Below are positions 8,749-15,682 of a DNA stretch of 53,598 nucleotides, in pieces. Source of the DNA: Bacillota bacterium (GTDB taxonomy: Bacteria; Bacillota; Clostridia; Peptostreptococcales; Anaerovoracaceae); assembly GCA_030530285.1 (NCBI GenBank), contig JAUMVD010000008.1, forward strand, positions 1 to 53,598. The letters are read 5' to 3'. The number at the start of each line of letters is the position of its first letter. Position 1 is the stretch's first letter. The notes beneath the pieces were generated by a model. It saw nothing but the letters and a program-made list of their open reading frames with translations. It did no database searches and had not been told where the DNA came from. The translations under genes were made by a program, and so were the position numbers.

Positions 8749-9616
8749 CAGCTATCATCCGGTCATTAACTTCATATATTTTACCGCGGCGATAGCATTT
8801 ACCATCGCGTTTCATCATCCGGTGTTTCTGGCGATTTCCTATGCCGCGGCTTTTGCGTATTCCGTCAAACTGGGAGGCGTCAAAGCGCTGATATTCAATT
8901 TGTGTCTGGTGCCGTTCATGGTCATCTACGCGCTGTGGTATTCCTATTACAACCACTTCGGCGTGACGGTTTTAGGACAGAACTTCGCGGGCAATGACAT
9001 GACGCTGGAGTCGCTGGTGTTCGGCGTCGTGATCAGCGTAACCGCCGCTGCCGTGATCATGTGGATGTCCTGCGTATTCCGCGTCATCTCTTCGGACAAG
9101 GTGGTGTATCTCTTCGGGCGGATCTCGCCGAAGCTGTCGCTGTTTCTGTCCATACTCTTAAGGAGTGTGCCGCGGATCAAGGAGACCGCGCGCAGGGTCA
9201 GCATCGCGCAGCGGGGCATCGGCAGGAAAGGGCCTCTCAGGATTCTTTCGATTATGATGACCTGGACGCTGGAGAGCTTTGCCTCGTCGTCGGAATCGAT
9301 GAAGAGCAGGGGCTACTCCCTCAGAGGCAGGACGGCCTTCAGCATTTACCGGTTCGATAACAGGGACAGGTCCTTTGTCGTTATGATCTTCCTGTGTCTG
9401 ACGCTGATTCTGATGGCCATCATGTTCGATCAGACCAACATACATTACGATCCGGAAATCATCATGAACCGCGTGACACCGGTATCATACATATTTTATG
9501 CGGCGTATGCGGCGCTTTTGCTGCTCCCGATGGGACTGCAGATCGCCGGAGAGTTACGCTTCAAAAGCAATCTCGGGAAAGGGGAACAATGGACAGAAAC
9601 ATTCGAAGCAGAATAG
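8738..9616 (+). CDS. ECF transporter transmembrane (T) component, second copy
   Basis: 292 residues, an EcfT paralogue of the gene at 5557. It has the N-terminal YHPVINFIYF motif, hydrophobic segments, the helix SDKVVYLFGRISPKLSLFLS parallel to SDKFLYLFGRAAPSITLVL in the first copy, and the coupling motif SMKSRGYSLRGRTAFSIYRFD. A GAGGGAG ribosome site precedes the ATG. Two intact T genes with one S gene and one double ATPase in one operon is unusual. They could form a heterodimeric scaffold or serve different S subunits encoded elsewhere. Confidence 0.87.
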   Translation: MKFDSYHPVINFIYFTAAIAFTIAFHHPVFLAISYAAAFAYSVKLGGVKALIFNLCLVPFMVIYALWYSYYNHFGVTVLGQNFAGNDMTLESLVFGVVISVTAAAVIMWMSCVFRVISSDKVVYLFGRISPKLSLFLSILLRSVPRIKETARRVSIAQRGIGRKGPLRILSIMMTWTLESFASSSESMKSRGYSLRGRTAFSIYRFDNRDRSFVVMIFLCLTLILMAIMFDQTNIHYDPEIIMNRVTPVSYIFYAAYAALLLLPMGLQIAGELRFKSNLGKGEQWTETFEAE

Positions 9617-10356
9617 CCATCGCCACCTGCTGCGGGACATGGCAGCAGATCGCAGAGGAGTACAACGTAGCCATAGAACTGGATCACTACTGCCAGGCGG
9701 AGAATATGGACGGCGAAAAGGGCGTCAAGGTCGAGAAGGTCATCCGCAAAAGCCTGGAAACATACGACGCGATGATTCTGCACGCACCGTTCAACGAACT
9801 GTTTCCGGCAGCCATCGATCCAAAGGCCAGACAGCTGGCCATGGACAGATTCCAGCAGGCGGCAAAGCTCGCCATGGGATACGGGATCAAGAAAATGGTC
9901 GTTCACTCTGGATACGTTCCGTTCGTATATTTCAAAGAGTGGCAGGTGCCCAGATCCATAGAGTTCTGGACGGAATTCATGGATGACAAGCCGGCGGATT
10001 TCGAGATCGCCATCGAAAACGTGCTGGACGATGAGCCCTACATGCTGGCGGATATCGCGAAAGGAGCGGCAGATCCCAGAATTGGCGTCTGTTATGACTG
10101 CGGCCACGCCAACATCGTGGGGAATGTATCGCAGGACGAGTGGTTAGAGACGCTGGCGCCGTACCTGAAGCATTTGCACATCCATAACAACGATGGTACG
10201 ATGGACTATCACAGGGGCTTTACGGAAGGAACACTGGACATTGAGAGACTGCTGGATGGCGTCATTGAGAAATGCGCGCCGGATACCACGGTGACGGCAG
10301 AACTGCTGGCCGGCAAGGAGTCATTCCAGTGGCTGGCGGAGAAAGGGTACCTATAA
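9589..10356 (+). CDS. TIM-barrel sugar-phosphate isomerase/epimerase-like protein
   Basis: 255 residues of the xylose-isomerase-like TIM-barrel superfamily (AP endonuclease 2 family). Metal-site motifs are visible in order: MVVHSG, AIENV (Glu), CYDCGHANI (Asp/His), LHIHNNDG (His) and AELLAGKES (Glu). I chose the ATG at 9589 because it has a GGGGAA site and begins the conserved fold; the frame is open further upstream, but only inside the previous gene. It overlaps the second EcfT gene by 28 bp and ends at a terminator, so it is the last gene of the transport operon. The substrate is unknown; it may act on something imported or released by the system. Confidence 0.8.
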   Translation: MDRNIRSRIAIATCCGTWQQIAEEYNVAIELDHYCQAENMDGEKGVKVEKVIRKSLETYDAMILHAPFNELFPAAIDPKARQLAMDRFQQAAKLAMGYGIKKMVVHSGYVPFVYFKEWQVPRSIEFWTEFMDDKPADFEIAIENVLDDEPYMLADIAKGAADPRIGVCYDCGHANIVGNVSQDEWLETLAPYLKHLHIHNNDGTMDYHRGFTEGTLDIERLLDGVIEKCAPDTTVTAELLAGKESFQWLAEKGYL

Positions 10357-10370
10357 TAATTACGCAAGCA

Positions 10371-10410
10371 AAGGCTGCGGCATGAAGGAATTCGTGCAGC
10401 AGCCTTTTTT
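10371..10410 (+). terminator. Rho-independent terminator of the DUF4430/ECF operon
   Basis: AAGGCTGC (10371-10378) pairs with GCAGCCTT and runs into TTTTTT ending at 10410. It lies 14 bp after the TIM-barrel gene and closes the operon that starts at 1849. Confidence 0.85.
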
Positions 10411-10416
10411 CGTGCG

Positions 10417-10620
10417 GCGAGGGGAGGGGCAGCGCCCTGGCAGTGTCCTCGCCGCTGACAATCACAACGGCTTACTCACGGAGAATAGAACTTCACCGAA
10501 ACTCGGGATTTCATCCCTCAAACAGTCGGTGAAGTTTTTCTATTCTCCGGGTTCGTCGCGCCGGTGATTGATACAGCGCCTGCGGAATCCGCCGGGGCGC
10601 AGCCCCTCCACTCGCTGCGA
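10417..10620 (+). repeat. Structured extragenic element, copy 1 (forward)
   Basis: A ~200-nt non-coding element. Its core (10480-10548) is a long imperfect palindrome: GGAGAATAG with CTATTCTCC, then AACTTCACCGA with TCGGTGAAGTT, then an inner hairpin GGGAT-TTC-ATCCC. The single-stranded parts AACTC and TCAAACAG sit between the helices. Outside the core, AATCAC (about 10460) can pair with GTGATT (about 10563). The same element occurs in reverse at about 10770-10980 with compensating base changes in the stems and unchanged loops. It could be a structured RNA or a REP/MITE-like mobile palindrome; no gene is visible in it. Confidence 0.8.
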
Positions 10621-10769
10621 AAAAGACCTGTGCCGTCATCTATATTTAAACATATCGTGTATTAAACCATTAGATCTCGTGGAATGTTCTACATAAAAGA
10701 AGCATTTGTACTTATTTATGTGTTTATGGATTTATATGAAATGGTCAGCTTATGTGGATTGGTCAGCCG

Positions 10770-10980
10770 AAGGAAGGCGGCGGGCGGGACAGTGCCCTCG
10801 CAAATCCGCAGGAGCGGCAATGATCACAGACGAAGCGAACATAGAGAATAGTGCAACTCCGCCGACTGTTTGAGGGGCGAAGCCCCGAGTTTCGGCGGAG
10901 TTCTATTCTCTGTGAGCAAGGCGCCTGTGATCATCAGCGACGAGGACAATGCGAGGACAATGCCCCGCCCACCGGCCGCT
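10770..10980 (-). repeat. Structured extragenic element, copy 2 (reverse)
   Basis: Read on the minus strand this matches copy 1. Core 10843-10911: AGAGAATAG with CTATTCTCT, AACTCCGCCGA with TCGGCGGAGTT, inner hairpin GGGGC-TTC-GCCCC, loops AACTC and TCAAACAG identical to copy 1. The outer arms TGATCACAG and CTGTGATCA pair perfectly. The ~150 bp between the copies (10621-10769) is AT-rich and holds no recognisable gene. Confidence 0.8.
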
Positions 10981-10998
10981 TCCCTTCAGCATGACAAA

Positions 10999-11029
10999 AG
11001 GACTGCATACCTAAGCAGTCCTCTTTTTT
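10999..11029 (+). terminator. Intrinsic terminator-like hairpin
   Basis: AGGACTGC (10999-11006) pairs with GCAGTCCT (11015-11022) and is followed by CTTTTTT. It lies between the inverted elements and the GH105 gene, so it would end any transcript running out of the repeat region. Confidence 0.75.
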
Positions 11030-11139
11030 ATCTAAAAAACCAGAACGTGTGACGCTTTTTATGACGGTTTCAACGCTAAACTAACACCACAAAGAGAAAA
11101 CAACGCATAAGCTTCAAGATAAAGACAGGAGAGAGAAAA

Positions 11140-12633
11140 ATGACTAAGAGAACAAAGAGAATCGCACTGATAGCAATAACACTGATGATGGGAATCGCAT
11201 TTTTCTCAATCCCGGCAGCAGCAGACGCGGCCAGCAAGCCAGCGAAAGCGACGATCAAAACTTGCCAGGCAGAAGGAAGCGATACCGTAAAGGTAACCTG
11301 GAAAAAGGTTAAGAAGTCCGCAGGATACGAACTGGTAGTAAGCGACGGCGAAACTTACGACCTCAACGCCAAGACCCTTTCAACGAAGGTAACCGGACTG
11401 GAAAGCGAAACGACTTACACCTTCAAGGTAAGAGCATACAAGAACGGCAAGCAGGACAAGCGCGTATACGGCCAGTTCTCAAAGGCAAAGAAAGCAACGA
11501 CCGGCATCAAGGTCGACAGAGAAAACCTGGCACCGATGCTCATCAATCAGATGATCGGCCAGAACCAGAAGTCAAATTACGCAGCAGGCGGATTCACCTG
11601 GGATACAGAAAGAAAGACAAAGAGCTGGACTTACTACAACGGACTGATGATGCAGGCTTTCATCAACGCAGGTGAGACCGGATACGCAGAAGACTTCTAC
11701 GATGACAACATCAACGAAGACGGCACCATCAGAAATTACCGTGACGGTGAGCTCGACTCCATCGCACCATCCAGAGGACTCTTCTACCTGCTGGATTCAG
11801 AAAACGCTGACAAGTACATGGACGCAATCCAGTTCACATTCTCAAAGCTGGAAGAACAGCGCGAAGTAGCTGACTGCGGCGGAAACGTAAACCACAAGCA
11901 GAACGCAGACGGAACAGCAGTCGCACACTGGGCAGCACACCCAGTAGCACTGGACGGACTGTACATGAGCCTTCCGTTCCTCATGGAATGCGCAAACGCC
12001 ATCGAAGCAGGACAGATCACTCTCTACTACGCTGACGGAACAGAAGTTATGGCAGACGAACTGTATGACACAGTTTACTCCAGAATGACTTGGATCTATG
12101 ACAACCTCAACGCAGGCGACCTCCTGATGCACGGTTACAACCCTGCAAGCGGCAAGACAAACGGCCTTTGCTGGTCCAGAGGCGCAGGATGGTACTGCAT
12201 GTGCCTGGTAGACGTGATCGAGATGATGCCGGTAAGCGAATATGAAGCGGACCTCACAAGCATCCTCGGAAACGTTATGGTTGGTCTCATGAACTACCAG
12301 GACGAATCAGGACTCTGGTACAACGTTCCGAACTACGGCGATGAACTGGCAGGAAACAAGCTGGAAGTAAGCGGCAGCGCGATGTTCGCATACACGATGC
12401 TCAAGGCATACAACAGAGGAATCTTAACAGAAAGCTTCTTCGCAGAATCAGCCCTCAAGGCTCTCGACGGAATCGCGGAAATCACAACAGTAGATAATGG
12501 TGACTGCTCTGTAGGAAACATCTACAAGGCATCCTCCGTAGTCGTCAACGCTGCAGACTACTGCACAGGCCAGTACGTAGCAAACGAAGCAAAAGGCATC
12601 GGCCCGGTCATCATGGCACTGCTGGAAGCATAA
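11140..12633 (+). CDS. Secreted FN3 + GH88/GH105 unsaturated-uronyl hydrolase
   Basis: 497 residues. Signal peptide about 1-31 (hydrophobic core then AAADA), a fibronectin type III domain about 35-125 (TTYTFKVRAYKNG), then an (alpha/alpha)6 barrel of the glycoside hydrolase 88/105 class: WTYYNGLMMQAF, LDSIAPSRGLFYLLD, HPVALDGLYMSLPF, CWSRGAGWY and LEVSGSAMFAYTMLKAYNRG. The Asp residues of the DSIAP-SRG and ALDGLYM motifs are those expected in the active site. The family removes unsaturated uronic acids from oligosaccharides left by pectin or glycosaminoglycan lyases. A GGAGAG site precedes the ATG, and terminators on both sides make it a single-gene unit. The exact sugar cannot be told. Confidence 0.83.
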   Translation: MTKRTKRIALIAITLMMGIAFFSIPAAADAASKPAKATIKTCQAEGSDTVKVTWKKVKKSAGYELVVSDGETYDLNAKTLSTKVTGLESETTYTFKVRAYKNGKQDKRVYGQFSKAKKATTGIKVDRENLAPMLINQMIGQNQKSNYAAGGFTWDTERKTKSWTYYNGLMMQAFINAGETGYAEDFYDDNINEDGTIRNYRDGELDSIAPSRGLFYLLDSENADKYMDAIQFTFSKLEEQREVADCGGNVNHKQNADGTAVAHWAAHPVALDGLYMSLPFLMECANAIEAGQITLYYADGTEVMADELYDTVYSRMTWIYDNLNAGDLLMHGYNPASGKTNGLCWSRGAGWYCMCLVDVIEMMPVSEYEADLTSILGNVMVGLMNYQDESGLWYNVPNYGDELAGNKLEVSGSAMFAYTMLKAYNRGILTESFFAESALKALDGIAEITTVDNGDCSVGNIYKASSVVVNAADYCTGQYVANEAKGIGPVIMALLEA

Positions 12634-12711
12634 ATAATTAGGAATACAAAAAGAGATTAGAATGAACCGCTACTCGTCAAGTAGACAGTCGAAATAAAAG
12701 AAATAATTTCT

Positions 12712-12740
12712 CTCCAGCTCCAATCGGAGCTGGAGTTTTT
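12712..12740 (+). terminator. Intrinsic terminator of the GH105 gene
   Basis: Perfect 10-bp stem CTCCAGCTCC/GGAGCTGGAG (12712-12735) with a 4-nt loop followed by TTTTT. Confidence 0.88.
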
Positions 12741-12820
12741 ACGCGGCCATAGGGTACTGCGCGTGTTTCTCCATTGGAGTGAGCACTCCCGGTTTGCGTT
12801 GGCAGCGTTTGTTGTAGTAT

Positions 12821-13259
12821 AAGAACGCCGAGGGCAAAACCGAGATCCTTATTAACTCTGAGTCTCCACAGGCTCATCAGACTGTAATCGGTCATGAAAC
12901 AGGTCATTTGATTAAATTCGCCAACGAAAAGGAGTTTGTAAAACTCGGCAGAAGACTTACCGAGTACGCAAAGAAAAAAGGATAACTCGCTCCTATATTT
13001 GACCAGTTAAAGCGTTCCTATCCTACGGCTTCAAAGAAAGAACTGTATGAAGAACTCTACTGTGAATTACTCGGAAGATATGTCTACGGCAAGCATTGGA
13101 AATCAATCCAAACTAACCAAGTTCTCTAAAGAAAAGATCACCGCAAAGTCCATCACAGACACTAACGGCAATGTAACAAAAGAAGCAGACAGGGCATACG
13201 GTGAAGCGGTCATGTCCGGCGATGTAGCGCGTAAAACTACTATGCGCGGGCTGTGCTGA
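12821..13259 (+). pseudogene. Remnant of a large phage/ICE-type polyvalent protein with HExxH motif
   Basis: Reading from 12821 gives a recognisable fragment (KTEILINSESPQ, then VIGHETGHLI) that resembles the metallopeptidase-like segment of large mobile-element proteins. The frame is broken by TAA at 12983, continues in the same frame (PIFDQLKRSYPTASKKEL...CELLGRYVYG) to TAA at 13127, and a later piece appears in another frame (about 13110-13259: DTNGNVTKEADRAYGEAVMSGD), which is also typical of such proteins. No start, no ribosome site and several lesions: a decayed gene. It marks an old mobile-element insertion beside the repeat at 13259. Function is lost. Confidence 0.6.
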
Positions 13260-13450
13260 CTGACAATTATTTCCAAACGTTGCAGTATCCGGACAGACTA
13301 TCCTAAAACTGCAAAACGGCCGCTTAGAACGGCCAAAATGTGTCCAATATTTAAGAAGTTTTGTAGTAATTTAGCATTCAAAAAATAAACTGCAAAATTT
13401 GACTGATTATTTTGTAGTTTTACGGAAAAATGCTCGAATACTACAAAAAC
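13259..13450. repeat. Dispersed iteron-bearing repeat, copy 1
   Basis: Non-coding ~190-bp sequence also found at 53408-53598 in the same orientation. Both begin CAATTATTTCCAA and contain five copies of an AAACTRCAAAA-like motif in alternating direction: here at 13305, 13359 (reverse), 13387, 13410 (reverse) and 13440. Adjacent forward/reverse copies can form hairpins. It could be a protein-binding array, a mobile-element end or a structured RNA. The stretch 13451-13591 shows nothing recognisable. Confidence 0.7.
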
Positions 13451-13591
13451 CGTGCCTATACGAGCAAAACATGCACATCACATGCACCCTACACGTGACA
13501 GATATGCCACAGACATGCTCCAAGTAGGCGCCCGTTATGATTCCAAAGACAATTACTCCACAGTAGAGGACGGTGACGGATTAGAAACAGA

Positions 13592-14278
13592 TCACTTGAG
13601 TTTTTCGAGCCGAGCGTTATGGCTCTCACTGATCACTTGATAGAAATACGTAACTTTGTTAGCGACCTTGCTGTCCCAGGCAGGGTCTGCTGCATATGTG
13701 CGGTTCACATCGTCGATGGTGGTGCCTTTGTAATGAGCGCCGCCGGGAGTCAGATAATACTTGGCGAGGGCGCGGCCGACGGTATCCAGACACTCTTCCT
13801 TAGAGGAGAATCCGCTGTAGCCGTAACCGCAGATATTATTGGGATGGAACTGGCTCGTTCCGTATGCGCTCTCGTGTGAGGCGATGCCCAAAAGGAACAG
13901 ACAGTTCAGATTATAGTCCTGCTCCATTTGATAGAGCTTTTCTTCCAGGCCCACCAGGCCGCTCTTCGTAACGAGTTTGAGATCTTCAACGGTCACCCCG
14001 CTGGGTTTGCTCATATCCATACTGCAGACCTCGGAGTATGAATAGGCGGGGATCGTCTCATTGGCGCATATCTTATATACGGTCTTTGTTCTGAGCATAT
14101 CTCCCGCCGGCACCGGCAGCGTTTTGGCAGCGGCCTGTTTGGCCTCCTTCACATCAGCGGAAGAGGCTTTGGCATTGAGTTTATAGGAACCTAAAGCGAG
14201 TCCCGCAAAGAGCAGGACCACTGAAAAAACGATGGATAAAGCTGCCAGTAAAAAGGCTTTGTTTCGGAATAAATTCAT
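13592..14278 (-). CDS. Membrane-anchored glucosaminidase (GH73-like), copy A
   Basis: 228 residues. One N-terminal membrane segment (about 8-32), a variable linker, then a glucosaminidase-type domain (about 110-228) with the catalytic Glu in GIASHESAYGTSQF and the family NNICGYGYS motif. This family cuts the glycan backbone of peptidoglycan. It lies 4 bp downstream of a close paralogue on the same strand, so the two form one transcription unit. Unlike many autolysins it has no cell-wall binding repeats and is held by the membrane anchor. Confidence 0.83.
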   Translation of the reverse strand: MNLFRNKAFLLAALSIVFSVVLLFAGLALGSYKLNAKASSADVKEAKQAAAKTLPVPAGDMLRTKTVYKICANETIPAYSYSEVCSMDMSKPSGVTVEDLKLVTKSGLVGLEEKLYQMEQDYNLNCLFLLGIASHESAYGTSQFHPNNICGYGYSGFSSKEECLDTVGRALAKYYLTPGGAHYKGTTIDDVNRTYAADPAWDSKVANKVTYFYQVISESHNARLEKLK

Positions 14279-14282
14279 GTGA

Positions 14283-14981
14283 TTACTTTAACTTCTCAAG
14301 CTGACTGTTGTGGTTAGGACTGATGACGGAATAGTATCGGGTGACGTTTCGGCAGACCTTTTCGTCCCATGTGGAGCTGGCTGCGTATCGCCGGTTCACA
14401 TCGGTGATGCGCGTACCGCTGTAAAGCCCGCCTCCCGGCGTGAGGTAACTGTTTGCCAGGGCTCTGGAGACGACATCGATGCCCTCCGCCTTAGAAGAGA
14501 AACCGCTGCTTCCGTAACCGAACATGTTGTTGGGCCTGAAGCAGATGGTTCCGTTGGCGCTTTCCAGAGAAGCGATGCCCATCACGAACAGGCAGTTGAC
14601 GCCGTAGTCGTGTTCCGCTTTCACAAAGGCTTCCTCAAGACCCACCAGATTCCCGCTGGTGACCAGCTTCAGATCATCCACGGTCACGCCGCTTGGCTGG
14701 CTCATATCCATGCTCCAGACCTGACTGTAGGAGTAGGCGGGGATGGATTCTTTCTCATAGACGTAATCGGCTGTCTGCTTGCGAAGGGCGTTTGCCAGAT
14801 CCACTTCTTTGGCCTGGTCCGAAACGCTGGCCGCGGTCTTATCTGCCGCTTCCTCAGAGTAGGATCTGAGCTTGGCGCTTCCCGCGCCGATAGAGATGGC
14901 AAGCAGCGCCGCTGACAACACCAGAGCTATGACGACCAGAATAACGGTCTTTTTTGTATTGCCTCTGTTCGCATCCTGCAT
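14283..14981 (-). CDS. Membrane-anchored glucosaminidase (GH73-like), copy B
   Basis: 232 residues from the ATG at 14981, chosen because an AAGGGAAG site lies 9-10 bp before it; the frame is open to 15011. One membrane segment (about 12-32) is followed by the same architecture as the neighbour: SIPAYSYSQVWSMDMSQPSGV, then the catalytic region GIASLESANGTICF and NNMFGYGSSGFSSK. The paralogues share long identical stretches, showing a recent tandem duplication. A few residues next to the active site differ (HESAYGTS against LESANGTI), which may alter substrate preference. Divergent from the gene at 15072. Confidence 0.83.
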   Translation of the reverse strand: MQDANRGNTKKTVILVVIALVLSAALLAISIGAGSAKLRSYSEEAADKTAASVSDQAKEVDLANALRKQTADYVYEKESIPAYSYSQVWSMDMSQPSGVTVDDLKLVTSGNLVGLEEAFVKAEHDYGVNCLFVMGIASLESANGTICFRPNNMFGYGSSGFSSKAEGIDVVSRALANSYLTPGGGLYSGTRITDVNRRYAASSTWDEKVCRNVTRYYSVISPNHNSQLEKLK

Positions 14982-15071
14982 AATAATACTACTTCCCTTG
15001 AAAAAACACATAGTTTTCTATATTATAAATACAGCGGCAAAAAAACTCAACCTCAAGTGAAAGGACAGGGA

Positions 15072-15656
15072 ATGTCAGGATTTTTCCACGCGATATTATC
15101 GATCATAGTGGCGGTGTTTATACACGGCGGTGTATCGGGCGTTGTCGACGTCGCTCCCCAGGAAGCGGTGGATGATTTCATGGCCGGCCTCACCAGCGGA
15201 GACAAGCAGGCCATGGAACAGTATATGGACAACGAATACGTCAACTTCCTCGTGAACACGGAGGGAGACGAGAAAGTCCTCGCGCGCATGAATGACGCGC
15301 TGTTCGAGAATCTGGAATACACCATCAACGATACAGCCGAAAAGGGCAACGTCGCGGTGGTGGAGGTTGAGCTTAAGACGAATGATTTCAGTGATGTCAT
15401 GAAGAAATACGACAAGGATTCGTATGAATTCGTGATGGACCATCTGTACGACGATAAGGTGACGGATAAGAAAAAGCTCAATGCCGAGTGCCTGAACATC
15501 TACGTCGAAGAGATAGAAAAGGACGCGGGCAAGGACGCATCCATAGAAAAAGAAATCTACATCCCTATGGTGGGAGACGGATATGGCGGTTGGAAGATTC
15601 TGCTGGACGACAAGCTCATGAAGAGCTTCCTGGGAGAGCTGGCCATGCCGGAGTAA
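15072..15656 (+). CDS. Hypothetical exported protein
   Basis: 194 residues. An N-terminal hydrophobic segment (about 3-22) suggests a signal peptide or anchor. The rest is acidic and has the look of an NTF2/DUF5105-like alpha+beta domain (QEAVDDFMAGLTSGDKQAMEQYM at the start, conserved-looking GGWKILLDD at the end), but I do not recognise a family firmly. I chose the ATG at 15072, which has an AAAGGA site; the frame is also open from a GTG at 15057. It follows divergently from the glucosaminidases, and the 90 bp between holds no clear promoter. Confidence 0.6.
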   Translation: MSGFFHAILSIIVAVFIHGGVSGVVDVAPQEAVDDFMAGLTSGDKQAMEQYMDNEYVNFLVNTEGDEKVLARMNDALFENLEYTINDTAEKGNVAVVEVELKTNDFSDVMKKYDKDSYEFVMDHLYDDKVTDKKKLNAECLNIYVEEIEKDAGKDASIEKEIYIPMVGDGYGGWKILLDDKLMKSFLGELAMPE

Positions 15657-15682
15657 ATAGCGATAACTAAACGAGGTGGATT

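Noticed and set aside
9394..9588. Longer N-terminus for the TIM-barrel protein
   Set aside because: The extra 65 residues overlap the second EcfT gene, look non-conserved, and the ATG at 9589 has a clear ribosome site.
10870..11052. Short open frame across the inverted element
   Set aside because: Lies across a structured repeat, has no ribosome site and no recognisable product.
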